64,000 nucleotides of DNA from Actinoplanes sp. N902-109 (lineage in GTDB: Bacteria; Actinomycetota; Actinomycetes; Mycobacteriales; Micromonosporaceae), in contig NC_021191.1 of the NCBI RefSeq assembly GCF_000389965.1, positions 6,325,501 through 6,389,500 of the forward strand. Reading direction: 5' to 3'. Below, one piece after another: positions 8,624-17,288 of the stretch. How positions within the stretch are numbered: the first letter of the stretch is position 1; each line of letters starts with the position of its first letter. The notes beneath the pieces were generated by a model that worked only from the letters and a program-made list of their open reading frames with translations, did no database searches and was not told where the DNA came from. The position numbers and the translations under genes are program-made.

Positions 8624-9688
8624 TCAGGACACCGGCACCGGCTTCGTCACGTCCAAGTAGTCGTGGCCGATGAGGGCGTCACCCACCCGGGCGGTCTCCG
8701 TCCGGTACGGGGTGTCCGACAGCACGAAGTGGCTGATGCCCAGCTCGGCGTAGCGGCGCAGCGCGGCGGCCACCTCGTCGGCCGAGCCGACGAGCCACGT
8801 CGTTCCGGCTCCCCCACCGCCGTAGCGGCCCGGCGCGGTGTAGAGGTTGCTGTCCAGCACGTCGCCCCGGGCCGCAAGGTCGAGCAGCCGTTGCTGGCCG
8901 ACGGCGGGACTGCGCAGCGGGTCGGTGCGCTCGGCCAGACCCGCGACCTTGGCCTCGGCGTCCCGCCAGGCCTCCTCGCTGGTGTCGCGCACCAGTGTGG
9001 TGACGCGCAGGCCGAACTCCAGCGGCGGCAGGTCCCGGCCGAGGTCGTTGCTCAGCTTACGCAGCCGGTCGATGCGCTCGGCGATGCCGTCGAGCGGCTC
9101 ACCCCAGAACAGCTGCACGTCGGCCTCGGTAGCGGCGACCCGCTCGGCCGCCGCGGACGCCCCGCCGAAGTACAGCCGCGGGCCGGTGCCGTGCGGTCGC
9201 GGGACGACGGTGGACCCGGTCACGTGGAAGTGCTCGCCGGCGTGCGTGACATCTTCCTCGGTCCAGAGCCGTCGTACGATCCGCATGAATTCCTTCGTAC
9301 GGCCGTAACGCTGCGCCTGGTCGCCCTCCACATCACCGTACGCAGCGAGGTTGTCCTGCCCGCTGACGATGTTGACCAGCAACCGGCCACCGCTGAGGTG
9401 ATCGAGCGTCGCGGCGGCGCTGGCGAAGTGCGCGGGTTGCCAGTAGCCGGGCCGGATCGCGGCCAGCGGCCGGAACGTCGTGGTGCGCACGGCCAGGGCG
9501 GTGGCGACGGTGAACGTGTCCGGGCGGCCCCAGCCGGTGCCGATCAGCGCGCCGGACCAGCCGTGCCGCTCGGCGAGACGGGCCAGCTCGACGGAGTGTT
9601 CGAGGGTGCCGTAGCCCTGGACGGCGTCGTCGCCGCGATGGCCCGGCTCGACGGTGTTGGGGATGTACCACAGGAAGTCCAGGCTCAT
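8624..9688 (-). CDS. ssuD: LLM-class FMN-dependent monooxygenase, SsuD (alkanesulfonate monooxygenase) type
   Basis: A 354-residue TIM-barrel flavin monooxygenase expected to use reduced FMN and oxygen to cleave the C-S bond of alkanesulfonates and release sulfite. Typical SsuD features are the N-terminal FLWYIPNTVEPGHRG, LDHLSGGRLLVNIVSGQD (about residues 93-110) and RTKEFMRIVRRLW. SsuD proteins are about 360-380 residues, so it is full length. It is the last gene of a minus-strand operon that also encodes a second LLM enzyme and an SsuABC-like importer; one base separates it from the previous stop. The exact sulfonate substrate is not deducible. Confidence 0.85.
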   Translation of the reverse strand: MSLDFLWYIPNTVEPGHRGDDAVQGYGTLEHSVELARLAERHGWSGALIGTGWGRPDTFTVATALAVRTTTFRPLAAIRPGYWQPAHFASAAATLDHLSGGRLLVNIVSGQDNLAAYGDVEGDQAQRYGRTKEFMRIVRRLWTEEDVTHAGEHFHVTGSTVVPRPHGTGPRLYFGGASAAAERVAATEADVQLFWGEPLDGIAERIDRLRKLSNDLGRDLPPLEFGLRVTTLVRDTSEEAWRDAEAKVAGLAERTDPLRSPAVGQQRLLDLAARGDVLDSNLYTAPGRYGGGGAGTTWLVGSADEVAAALRRYAELGISHFVLSDTPYRTETARVGDALIGHDYLDVTKPVPVS

Positions 9689-9689
9689 C

Positions 9690-11027
9690 TCAGGCTCCCG
9701 TCCGGGCGGGCTCGAACCGGTCGGCCGGGCGGGGCAGGCCGTAGTGCTCGCGCAGGGTGGTGCCTTCGTACTCGGTGCGGAACAGCCCGCGCTCCTGCAG
9801 GATCGGCACCACCTTGGCGGCGAACGCCTCGATACCCGAGGGCAGCACAGCGGGCATGATGTTGAAGCCGTCGGCGGCGCCGTTCTCGAAGTAGTGCTGG
9901 ATGGTGTCGGCGATCTGCACCGGGGTGCCGGTGAAGGTGCGATGCCCGCGCCCGCCGCCGAGCTTGCCGATCAGCTGGCGCACGGTCAGCCGGTCGCGGC
10001 GGGCCCAGTCGACGATGAGCGTGTAGCGGCTCTTGGCCCCCTCGATCTGGTCCTCACCGGGCAGCTGGTCCGGCAGCGGCGCGTCCAGGTCGAGTTCGGC
10101 CGGGTCGACGCGCAACGTCTGGGCCAGCTGCCCGAGGGCGTACTGCGGGGCGATCAGCCGGTCGAGCTCGGCGTCCAGCTCGCGTGCCTCGGCCTCGGTG
10201 TCGCCGATCACCGGCACGATGCCGGGCAGGATCACGACCTGGTCCGGGTCGCGCCCGGCCGCCGCCGCCCGGCGTTTGAGGTCGGCGTAGAAAGTCTGGC
10301 TCTCGGCGAGGGTGGGCTGGGCGGTGAACACGGCCTCGGCCCAGCGCGCGGCGAACTCCTTGCCGTCCTCGGACGAGCCGGCCTGCACCAGCAACGGGTG
10401 GGCCTGCGGCGAGCGGGGCACGTTGAGCGGCCCGTCGACGCGGAACCAGGTGCCCCGGTGTTCGATGGGACGCACCCGGTCAACGCGGGCGTGCACCCCG
10501 GCGGCCTTGTCGGCCACGATCGCGTCGTCGGCCCAGCTGTCCCACAGCTTCGTGGCGACCTCGAGGAACTCGTCGGCGCGGGCGTACCGCGAGCGGTGCA
10601 GCGGCTGGTCGTCGAGGCCGAAGTTGCGCGCGGCCGCGTCCCCGGCGGTGGTGACGATGTTCCACCCGGCCCGCCCGCCGGACAGGTGGTCCAGCGAGGC
10701 GAACCGGCGGGCCAGGTTGTAGGGCTCGTTGTACGAGGTGGACGCCGTCGCGATCAGCCCGATCCGGCGGGTGGTGACGGCCAGCGCGGCCAGCAGCACG
10801 GTGGGCTCGAGCTTGCCGGAGGGCCGGCGCCCCGGGTCGCTCCACAGCACCGGACTGTCGGCGAGGAACACCGAGTCGAACTTGGCTTCCTCCGCGACCC
10901 TCGCCAGATGTTGGTGCGCCGCGAGCGACAGGTTCGCGTACGGGTCGGAGTGCGCCAGCCGCCAGGAAGCCTCGTGGTGGCCGGTGTCGTGCAGGAACAG
11001 GTTGAAGTGCAGCAGCCGCTTGCTCAT
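9690..11027 (-). CDS. NtaA/SnaA/DszA-family FMN-dependent monooxygenase
   Basis: A 445-residue LLM flavin monooxygenase of the nitrilotriacetate/dibenzothiophene-sulfone type. It starts MSKRLLHFNLFLHDTGHHEA, has LDHLSGGRAGWNIVTTAGD (about residues 112-130), the typical NIVT motif, and the length (440-470) of this subfamily. Such enzymes oxidise bulky sulfur or nitrogen compounds with a separate flavin reductase; no reductase gene is seen here. Its stop overlaps the start of the ATPase gene on the same strand, so translation order is ATPase, then this enzyme, then the SsuD-like enzyme. Its presence suggests uptake of an organosulfur compound needing two oxygenation steps. Confidence 0.85.
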   Translation of the reverse strand: MSKRLLHFNLFLHDTGHHEASWRLAHSDPYANLSLAAHQHLARVAEEAKFDSVFLADSPVLWSDPGRRPSGKLEPTVLLAALAVTTRRIGLIATASTSYNEPYNLARRFASLDHLSGGRAGWNIVTTAGDAAARNFGLDDQPLHRSRYARADEFLEVATKLWDSWADDAIVADKAAGVHARVDRVRPIEHRGTWFRVDGPLNVPRSPQAHPLLVQAGSSEDGKEFAARWAEAVFTAQPTLAESQTFYADLKRRAAAAGRDPDQVVILPGIVPVIGDTEAEARELDAELDRLIAPQYALGQLAQTLRVDPAELDLDAPLPDQLPGEDQIEGAKSRYTLIVDWARRDRLTVRQLIGKLGGGRGHRTFTGTPVQIADTIQHYFENGAADGFNIMPAVLPSGIEAFAAKVVPILQERGLFRTEYEGTTLREHYGLPRPADRFEPARTGA

Positions 11028-11764
11028 CGGCGGTCCTCCTCGTTGACGCCCAGTTCGTCGAGCAGCAGCGAGCGCAACTCGGCGAACCGCGGGTCGGCCT
11101 GGGATCGGTGGGTCAGCTCGACCCGCACGTCGGTGCGCACCACCCCGCCGTCGAGCTGGATCACCCGGTCGGCGAGCACGATGGCCTCGTCCACGTCGTG
11201 GGTCACGAGCAGCACCGCGGGCCGGTGCCGTTCGCAGAGCTGGCGCAGCAGCGCATGCATCCGGATCCGGGTCAGCGCGTCGAGCGCCCCGAACGGCTCG
11301 TCGGCCAGCAGCAGCTGCGGCTCCCGGACGAGTGAGCGGGCCAGCGAGACACGCTGCTGCTCACCCCCGGACAGCTGGTACGGCCAGGCCTGCTCGCGCC
11401 CCTTGAGGCCGACCTCGGCCAGCGCGGCCCGGCCCCGGGCGACGGCATCGGCGCTGCGCAGCCCGAAGATGACGTTGGGCAGCACCCGCTTCCAGGGCAG
11501 CAGCCGCGAGTCCTGGAACACCACCGAGACGGCGTCCGGCACCGTGATCCGGCCGTGCCCCGCGACGTCGCGGTCCAGCCCGGCCAGCGCGCGCAGCAGG
11601 GTGCTCTTGCCGGTGCCCGAGCGGCCGATCAGCGCGACGAACTCACCCGCCGCGATCTCCAGGTCGAGACCGTTGAGCACGCCGCCCGCCGGGCTGAAGC
11701 TGCGATGCAGGTTGCGCACCGAGACGGCCGGCGTGGTGGTCAGTTGTCCAGGGTCCGGCGCCAT
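11024..11764 (-). CDS. ssuB: ABC transporter ATP-binding protein, SsuB type
   Basis: A 246-residue ATPase. Walker A is GRSGTGKST (about residues 50-58), the Q-loop region is VFQDSRLLPWKRVLPNV, the signature is LSGGEQQRVSLARSL and Walker B is LLLADEPFGALD. FQDSRLLPWKRVL is the hallmark of nitrate/sulfonate/taurine ATPases (SsuB/TauB). The frame continues upstream inside the permease gene; the ATG at 11764 starts the family alignment and overlaps the permease gene 3' end by 25 bases. It drives sulfonate uptake with the permease and lipoprotein encoded upstream. Confidence 0.92.
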   Translation of the reverse strand: MAPDPGQLTTTPAVSVRNLHRSFSPAGGVLNGLDLEIAAGEFVALIGRSGTGKSTLLRALAGLDRDVAGHGRITVPDAVSVVFQDSRLLPWKRVLPNVIFGLRSADAVARGRAALAEVGLKGREQAWPYQLSGGEQQRVSLARSLVREPQLLLADEPFGALDALTRIRMHALLRQLCERHRPAVLLVTHDVDEAIVLADRVIQLDGGVVRTDVRVELTHRSQADPRFAELRSLLLDELGVNEEDRR

Positions 11765-12582
11765 GTCAGGGCCTTCCTCTCGACGATCCGGACGGCGGTG
11801 TCGGCCAGGTAGCCGAACACCCCGTAGAGGACCAGGCCGACGACGATGACATCGGTCTGCCCGTACTGCTCGGCCAGCGTGATCATGTGGCCGATCCCGC
11901 TGGTCGCGTTGTACTGCTCGACCACGACCAGGCCGAGCAGCGCCGAGGTGACCGCGAAGCGCATGCCGAGCAGGAAGCCGGGCAGCGCACCGGGCAGCAC
12001 GACCTGCCGGACGAACTCGCCGCGCCCGATCCCGATCGTCTCGGCCAGCTCGGCGTAGCGCCCGTCGATGCTGCGCAGCCCGTTGTGCGTGTGGATGTAG
12101 ATCGGCACCAGGCTGATCAGCGCGATCGTGATGATCTTCATCTCCTGGCCGATGCCGAACCAGGCGATGAACAGCGGGATCAGCGCCAGCGTGGGCACCG
12201 AACGCTTGATCTGGATCGGCCCGTCGATCAGCGCCTCCCCGGCCCGCGACAGCCCGGAGAACACGGCCAGCACCGCACCGGCGAGGATGCCGAAGCCCAG
12301 CCCGAGCGCGGCCCGGCCGAGCGAGGACAGGATGTTGCCGAGCAGGTCGTGGTCGCTCCACTGCTCGCCGAACGCGGTCACGACGTCCCACGGCGCGGTG
12401 AGGATGGCCGGGGCGATCAGTCCGGTGCTCGACCCGGCCGCCCAGAGCCCCAGCAGCACGACCGGGCCGATCCAGAAGCCGAACCGCAGCCGCGGGCCGG
12501 GGCCGAGCCGGCGCCGGCGGACCCGTACGTCGGCCGGACCGGCCTCGGCGAGCTTGCTGCTCAGGTGCAGGGTGGCAGTCAT
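11740..12582 (-). CDS. ssuC: ABC transporter permease, SsuC type
   Basis: A 280-residue BPD_transp_1 permease with about six membrane segments. The segments FSGLSRAGEALIDGPIQIKR and RYAELAETIGIGRGEFVRQV (EAA loop) match SsuC/TauC permeases, and the family pattern 'IPLFIAWFGIGQEMKI' is visible. The frame is open far upstream through the lipoprotein gene, but the ATG at 12582, overlapping that gene's TGA, is the sensible start. It forms the sulfonate channel of this operon. Confidence 0.92.
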   Translation of the reverse strand: MTATLHLSSKLAEAGPADVRVRRRRLGPGPRLRFGFWIGPVVLLGLWAAGSSTGLIAPAILTAPWDVVTAFGEQWSDHDLLGNILSSLGRAALGLGFGILAGAVLAVFSGLSRAGEALIDGPIQIKRSVPTLALIPLFIAWFGIGQEMKIITIALISLVPIYIHTHNGLRSIDGRYAELAETIGIGRGEFVRQVVLPGALPGFLLGMRFAVTSALLGLVVVEQYNATSGIGHMITLAEQYGQTDVIVVGLVLYGVFGYLADTAVRIVERKALTWRRTLDN

Positions 12583-13640
12583 GACGCGGCCCCCGTGACC
12601 ACCTCGGACCCGGCGGCCCCGGCCTCGACCGGCTCGAAGCGGCGGTCCACCAGCTTGTTCACGTCGAGCTTGTCGTGTCCCTGCTCCTGGGCCAGCAGGT
12701 CGGCGGTTGCCTGCAGCCGTGCCAGGGCGGCGTCCCAGGTCGCCGGGATGCCACTGGAGCCGGTGATGGAGATGACCGTCTTGGCGTCGGCGGCGCTGAG
12801 ACCCTCCACGTCCTGCAGGTACACCTTGGCGTACTCGTCGCGGTGCTTGTTCCTCCACAGCAACGCCTTGGTGCGCACCGCGACGTACTTCTTGAGCGCG
12901 GCGGCCTTGTCGGCGTCCTGCACCGTCTTGGTGAGGCAGTACAACGTGGATGCGTCGTCGCGGATGCCGGTCTTGATCGACGTCCCCTGCGGATACTTGC
13001 TCTGATAGACCTTGACCTGCTGGGCAGCCAGCGGTGCCACGTCGACGGACTTGCTGCCCAGGGCGGTGGCGTACGAGTCCTCGGTGCTGGTCAGCTCGAC
13101 CAGGGTCACGTCCTTCCGGGTCAGGCCGGCCTTCTGCAGCACCCGCAGCACCAGGGCGCCCTGGGCCTGCCCGGCGCTGTAGGCGATCTTCTTGCCGCGC
13201 AGGTCGGCCGGCGAGCGCACCGCCACGCCGGGGGCGACGCCCAGCTCGTAGATCGGATACCTCAGCGGGTCCACGATGACCGACTGGAACACGATCTTGG
13301 TCGAGGTGCCGGTCCACGCGGCGAACAGCGACGGGATGTCGGCGACCGAGCTGCAGTCCAGCTTGTCGGCGCGGAACGCCTGGATGCTGCGCGGGCCGCC
13401 GCTGATATTGGCCCAGGCCACCTTGACGCCGGCGGCGCTCAGCTCCCGGTCCAGCCCGGCGGCCTGCACGATGGCCTGCACCTCCGGGTCGCCGATGCGC
13501 AGCTCGGTGCCGCTGGGCACGGTGTCCGGCAACGCGGCGGTCAGTTCCAGGGTCGCGCCGGAAGAGGCGCCGGAGCAGCCGGCCACGCCGAGCAGGACGG
13601 CGGTGAGCAGGGCAGCAGGCAGCCAGGAATGTCGGGTCAT
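12579..13640 (-). CDS. ssuA: Sulfonate-type ABC transporter substrate-binding lipoprotein, SsuA type
   Basis: A 353-residue binding protein. The ATG at 13640 gives a signal peptide MTRHSWLPAALLTAVLLGV ending in the lipobox GVAGC, so the protein is a lipoprotein. An upstream in-frame start 15 codons earlier would spoil the signal peptide. The body is of the NMT1/SsuA type (LRIGDPEVQAIVQAAG near the N-lobe; SPADLRGKKIAYSAGQAQG in the hinge region). It is the first gene of the sulfur operon, preceded by a recognisable promoter. The ligand is inferred from the two monooxygenases of the operon. Confidence 0.88.
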   Translation of the reverse strand: MTRHSWLPAALLTAVLLGVAGCSGASSGATLELTAALPDTVPSGTELRIGDPEVQAIVQAAGLDRELSAAGVKVAWANISGGPRSIQAFRADKLDCSSVADIPSLFAAWTGTSTKIVFQSVIVDPLRYPIYELGVAPGVAVRSPADLRGKKIAYSAGQAQGALVLRVLQKAGLTRKDVTLVELTSTEDSYATALGSKSVDVAPLAAQQVKVYQSKYPQGTSIKTGIRDDASTLYCLTKTVQDADKAAALKKYVAVRTKALLWRNKHRDEYAKVYLQDVEGLSAADAKTVISITGSSGIPATWDAALARLQATADLLAQEQGHDKLDVNKLVDRRFEPVEAGAAGSEVVTGAAS

Positions 13641-13701
13641 GAGGGGTCCTTCGCCGAGCGGAGGGAGCGGTACGAACGGCGGCACAGGCGTCCTCGCCGG
13701 G

Positions 13702-13737
13702 CCTAATTCATACTAGGCCGATAGGACTAGAAGGCAA
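13702..13737 (-). promoter_or_regulatory. Predicted promoter and palindrome of the sulfonate operon
   Basis: On the minus strand TTGCCT (complement of 13732-13737) and TAGTAT (complement of 13710-13715) are separated by 16 bases, fitting a vegetative promoter. The -10 lies inside the imperfect palindrome CCTAATTCATACTAGG (13702-13717), a possible operator for a repressor. Sequence to either side is much more GC-rich. Assignment is by position and pattern only. Confidence 0.5.
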
Positions 13738-13765
13738 CTTTGCGCCGGACTGAAATAACTCGGGC

Positions 13766-14935
13766 TCAGCCGTAGACGAGGTCGAGCGCCACCGCCCCGC
13801 CCGCCACGGCCGGCACGGCGTCGGCGAAACTCGACGGGTGGACGCTGCCGCCGGCGGACCGGGCGCCGGCCTCCGCCCGCAGCGTCGCCAGGCAGCCGGG
13901 CAACCGGTTGACCCCCTGCTCGGTCACGATCAGCACCTCGGGGTCGAACAGGTCGAGCAGCAGCGCGGCGGCCCGGCCGACGAGCCGAGCCCGTTCGTGC
14001 AGCAGCTCCAGCGCCGGTGCGCTGCCCGAGCCCGCCGCTGCCAGCAGATCGTCGAACACCGGCCGGCGGATCAGCCCGGCCGCGACGGCCCGGCGCAGCA
14101 AGGTGCGCTGCGACACGGCGGCCTGCAGGCAGCCGGTGCGCCCGCACGCGCAGACCTCGGCGCAGCCCTCGATCGGCAGGTGCGCGACCGCGCCCGCGGC
14201 CGACCGGGAACCCCGGTGCACCACCCCGCCGAGCGCGAACGCGACGTCGACCACGTTGCCCACGAACAAGTGCACCGCGCTGCGCCGGGCTTGCCGCGCC
14301 ACCCGGCCGACCAGCTGCTCGGCCTTGAGCAGCGCCCGCGCGTTGCTGTCCAGCCGCACCGGCAACCCGGTCGCCGCGGCGAGCAGCGCACCGGCCGGAA
14401 CCTCGCGCCAGCCGAGCAGATCGTGCTCGACGACCGTGCCGGCCTCCGCGTCGACCCACCCGCCGGTCGCGAGCCCGAGCCCGAGGATGCGCCGCTGAGA
14501 GCCGTGCGTACGCCGGATCCCGGCCACCAGCTCCCTCGCCGAGCGCAGCACCGCGGCCGGCTCGGTGCTGCCATGTGGCCGCTGCTGCCGGGCCAGCACG
14601 CGCCCGCGCAGGTCGAGCAGCGCGACGGTGATTTGCTTGACAGCGATGTGCACACCGGCCACGGCAAGGCTGCGCGCGTCGATGTCCAGCGGCACGTGCG
14701 GGCGGCCCATGCCGCGCGGCCCGGCCGCCTGCGGCACCTCGCACACCAGCCCCCGCTCCAGCAGCGAACCCACGATGCCGGTGACCGAGGCGTGCGACAA
14801 CTGCGCCGCCCGGGCGACCGAGCTGCGCGCGACCGGACCGTGATCGAGGATGGCGCGCAGCACCGCCGAGCTGGAGTCCCGCGACCGGCGGCCGACGACC
14901 GGCGGCAGCTCACTGCGCCGGGTCGTGCTCGCCAT
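13766..14935 (-). CDS. ROK-family transcriptional regulator (NagC/XylR type)
   Basis: A 389-residue protein with an N-terminal winged HTH (about residues 20-75: SSVARAAQLSHASVTGIVGS as the DNA-recognition part) followed by an actin-like ROK domain. The ROK zinc motif is present as CACGRTGCLQA (about residues 249-259), with Gln where most members have Glu. Classical ROK repressors bind a sugar or sugar phosphate, yet the next gene downstream in the same direction is the SsuA-like gene, 125 bases away. It may regulate that operon, or an unlinked sugar system. No sugar-metabolism gene flanks it. Confidence 0.85.
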   Translation of the reverse strand: MASTTRRSELPPVVGRRSRDSSSAVLRAILDHGPVARSSVARAAQLSHASVTGIVGSLLERGLVCEVPQAAGPRGMGRPHVPLDIDARSLAVAGVHIAVKQITVALLDLRGRVLARQQRPHGSTEPAAVLRSARELVAGIRRTHGSQRRILGLGLATGGWVDAEAGTVVEHDLLGWREVPAGALLAAATGLPVRLDSNARALLKAEQLVGRVARQARRSAVHLFVGNVVDVAFALGGVVHRGSRSAAGAVAHLPIEGCAEVCACGRTGCLQAAVSQRTLLRRAVAAGLIRRPVFDDLLAAAGSGSAPALELLHERARLVGRAAALLLDLFDPEVLIVTEQGVNRLPGCLATLRAEAGARSAGGSVHPSSFADAVPAVAGGAVALDLVYG

Positions 14936-15008
14936 GCACCCACCCTAGGGCGGCCCGGCGCCGAATCCGGCCGGCCGTCACGGGACCGTTGAAAGTCGGT
15001 AACAGGAG

Positions 15009-15091
15009 CCGGTCAGAACCGGTTGGCGATCTCCGTGATGTGATCCGCACCAACCGGCAGCGTGGCAGCGACGACCGGCCGGGACTGGTCG
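15009..15091 (+). promoter_or_regulatory. Structured 5' leader upstream of VIT1-type transporter gene
   Basis: The 240-base region before the transporter gene contains nested inverted repeats. CCGGTTGG (15019-15026) pairs with CCAACCGG (15050-15057), competing with the smaller hairpin CCGGT/ACCGG (15009-15013 with 15018-15022), and CGACC (15072-15076) pairs with GGTCG (15087-15091). Mutually exclusive helices before a metal-transporter gene suggest an RNA switch, but I do not recognise a known class such as yybP-ykoY or NiCo. Confidence 0.35.
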
Positions 15092-15175
15092 GGGAGCATG
15101 ACAGCCTCCGGGCGGAACAAGACGCGAAGCACTCGGGCTGGAACCGCGCGACGGATGTGAGAAGGAGATGCTCAG

Positions 15176-15880
15176 GTGACGCACCCCGGTGAGCCGCACG
15201 ACGCGGCCATGAACGGCCGGCTGAACTGGCTGCGCGCCGGCGTGCTCGGCGCCAACGACGGCATCGTGTCGACCGCCGGCCTGGTGATCGGGGTGGCCGG
15301 TGCCACCACCTCGACCGGGCCGATCCTGACCGCCGGGGTTGCGGGCCTGGTCGCCGGCGCGGTCTCGATGGCGCTGGGTGAGTACGTCTCGGTCAGCAGC
15401 CAGCGCGACACCGAGCAGGCCCTGCTCGACAAGGAACGCGCCGAGCTGGCCGACTACCCCGAGCAGGAGTTCGAGGAACTCGTCGAGCTGTACGCGGCCA
15501 AGGGCCTCAGCGCCGCAACCGCCCGGCAGGTGGCCCGGGAACTGACCGACAAGGACGCCTTCGCCGCCCACGCCGATGTCGAGCTGCACCTCGACCCGGC
15601 GGAGCTGGCCCGCCCGTGGCAGGCGGCCGGCGCGTCGGCGGTGGCCTTCACGACCGGTTCCGCGCTGCCGCTGCTGGCGATCCTCCTGCCACCACCCTCC
15701 GTACGGGCAGTCGTGGCCTTCATCGTGGTCATCGCCGCGCTGGCCGCGACCGGCTGGCTGAGCGCCCGCCTCGGTGGCGCCCGCCCGGGCCGGGCGATGG
15801 GCCGGCTGGTCGTCGGGGGCGCGGTGGCGATGGGGGTGACGTACGGCATCGGCGCTCTGGTCGGCACCGCCGTCGGCTGA
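15176..15880 (+). CDS. VIT1/CCC1-family iron/manganese transporter
   Basis: A 234-residue membrane protein. The N-terminal helix WLRAGVLGANDGIVSTAGLV (about residues 18-37) is the signature of the VIT1/CCC1 family, followed by a second helix (AGAVSMALGEYVSVSSQRD), a charged cytoplasmic region rich in Glu (QALLDKERAELADYPEQEF) that binds metal in plant VIT1, and three C-terminal helices. It should export Fe2+ or Mn2+ from the cytoplasm. A strong GAAGGAG Shine-Dalgarno sequence lies eight bases before the GTG start. The long structured leader is described separately. Confidence 0.9.
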   Translation: MTHPGEPHDAAMNGRLNWLRAGVLGANDGIVSTAGLVIGVAGATTSTGPILTAGVAGLVAGAVSMALGEYVSVSSQRDTEQALLDKERAELADYPEQEFEELVELYAAKGLSAATARQVARELTDKDAFAAHADVELHLDPAELARPWQAAGASAVAFTTGSALPLLAILLPPPSVRAVVAFIVVIAALAATGWLSARLGGARPGRAMGRLVVGGAVAMGVTYGIGALVGTAVG

Positions 15881-15926
15881 TCCCGGCCGGTTCTCCCCCG
15901 CCCGCCCCAGTCACCCGCCGCGCCGG

Positions 15927-16547
15927 TCAGCCCGTCGTCACCGAGTCGACCGGCTGGTCGGGTGCGGGAACGGCGAACAGGTTGAGAACGGCACTGACGG
16001 TGAGGTAGACGCCGATCAGCGCCGCGATGTCGACGAGGCCCTCCGCACCGAAGGCGGCCAGGGCCTCGTCGTAGAGCGCCTGGTCGACGCGATGCTCGGT
16101 GGTCAGCTGCCGCGCGAGAGCGAAGACGAGCTCTGCCTCGCGCCCGAGCTGTGCCGGGGAGCGGCCCGCGGCCAATGCGTCCGCGTCGCCGGCGGGAATC
16201 CCCGTGGCCCGCGCCAGAATCCGGTGGGCGTGGACCTCGTAGTCCGAGCCCCAGGCTGACCCGACCGCGAGAATCACGACCTCACGCAGCTGCGGCGACA
16301 GAGTCGTGCGCTGAGCTTCGGCCTTGGCGAACTCCTGGAACTTCTCGGCGACCTCGGGACGGCGGAGGAACGCGTTGTACGGCCCGATCAACCGGTGGTC
16401 GTCGGTGACGAACTGAAAGCCCGCCTGCAGGGACCACGGATACTGCTCCGCCATCGCGGCCTCGTAGAAGCGCTGTTGCACCGGGCTCAGTGCTTCGATG
16501 TCGACGAGCGGGAGACGCCCGCCCAGATCCTGGTCCTTGATCGCCAT
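15927..16547 (-). CDS. Carboxymuconolactone decarboxylase (AhpD-like) family protein
   Basis: A 206-residue all-helical protein. The central LSPQLREVVILAVGSAWGSD followed by YEVHAHRILARATG matches the CMD/AhpD fold, but the CxxC pair used by AhpD peroxidases is absent, so it belongs to the cysteine-free subgroup of unknown reaction. The ATG at 16547 is chosen because the frame upstream reads as the non-coding strand of intergenic DNA. It lies 34 bases after the cupin gene on the same strand and is probably co-transcribed with it. Confidence 0.8.
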   Translation of the reverse strand: MAIKDQDLGGRLPLVDIEALSPVQQRFYEAAMAEQYPWSLQAGFQFVTDDHRLIGPYNAFLRRPEVAEKFQEFAKAEAQRTTLSPQLREVVILAVGSAWGSDYEVHAHRILARATGIPAGDADALAAGRSPAQLGREAELVFALARQLTTEHRVDQALYDEALAAFGAEGLVDIAALIGVYLTVSAVLNLFAVPAPDQPVDSVTTG

Positions 16548-16581
16548 CGGCGTTCTCCGTTCGGCACTGCCGGTGGAGGGG

Positions 16582-17121
16582 TCACTCGGAAACGTCACGG
16601 TTGGCACCGATCGACACAGCGACGAGCGTGCAGGGCTCGGTGCCGTAGTTGCGCCACACGTGCCGGGTGCCGTTCTGGACGACCACGTCACCGGCCCGCA
16701 GCACCGCTCGCTCGCCGTCATCGAGTTCGAGCGTGGCCTCGCCGTGCACGACCATCAGGTAGTCCATCGTGTCGGTGGTGTGCATCCCCGAGCCATCGGG
16801 CTCCATGGCCGCCAGCACGCCCGGCATCTGCCGCTCCAGCTCAGCGGAGGCAGCGGCCGCGTCCACGCCCGGCGGTGGCGTCACCCCCTCCGGAGGATGC
16901 GTGATGATCACGAAGCGCGATCCCCGCAGCGGCGGGAAGTACGTCTCGACGCTGCTGGGCGACCCGTCGTCCGGGAATGCGGGCGGCTCGTCCCGTCCCC
17001 ACAGCCGGTAAGCGGCGAAGCCGGGCGTCAGCGCAGAGGTGATCGCCTCCACCTTCTGGTCGTCGACCACCCGCGACCGGCCCGTGCTGTCGTGTCCGGT
17101 GACGACCCGGCGAACCGTCAT
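16582..17121 (-). CDS. Cupin-domain protein
   Basis: A 179-residue protein with one C-terminal cupin barrel (about residues 105-170). The segment MDYLMVVHGEATLELDDGE followed by AVLRAGDVVVQNGTRHVWRN matches the two cupin motifs, with His and Glu ligand candidates (GMHTTDTMDY, TRHVWRN). Small cupins of this type often act on small aromatic or keto compounds; no substrate can be assigned. It is the first gene of a two-gene unit with the AhpD-like gene and is divergent from a TetR-type regulator. Confidence 0.8.
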   Translation of the reverse strand: MTVRRVVTGHDSTGRSRVVDDQKVEAITSALTPGFAAYRLWGRDEPPAFPDDGSPSSVETYFPPLRGSRFVIITHPPEGVTPPPGVDAAAASAELERQMPGVLAAMEPDGSGMHTTDTMDYLMVVHGEATLELDDGERAVLRAGDVVVQNGTRHVWRNYGTEPCTLVAVSIGANRDVSE

Positions 17122-17232
17122 GCGCCTGCCTCGCCTTCCGCCACCGTCGGCTCCAGGGCCGCACCGCCCGTCAAATGTCCCATGATTTTTCTCCTCGGAT
17201 GCGTTCCCACCAGGCTCACGTGATGAGTCTTG

Positions 17233-17260
17233 GTCTCATGACCATACTTCGTGATGAGAC
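17233..17260. promoter_or_regulatory. Putative TetR operator between cupin and TetR genes
   Basis: GTCTCAT (17233-17239) and ATGAGAC (17254-17260) form an inverted repeat with a 14-base spacer in the divergent intergenic region, and a further TGATGAGTCT lies just left of it. Location and symmetry fit autoregulation by the downstream TetR protein and control of the cupin unit. Confidence 0.5.
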
Positions 17261-17288
17261 TCGGTCGCAACACCGGTATGCTGCGGTC

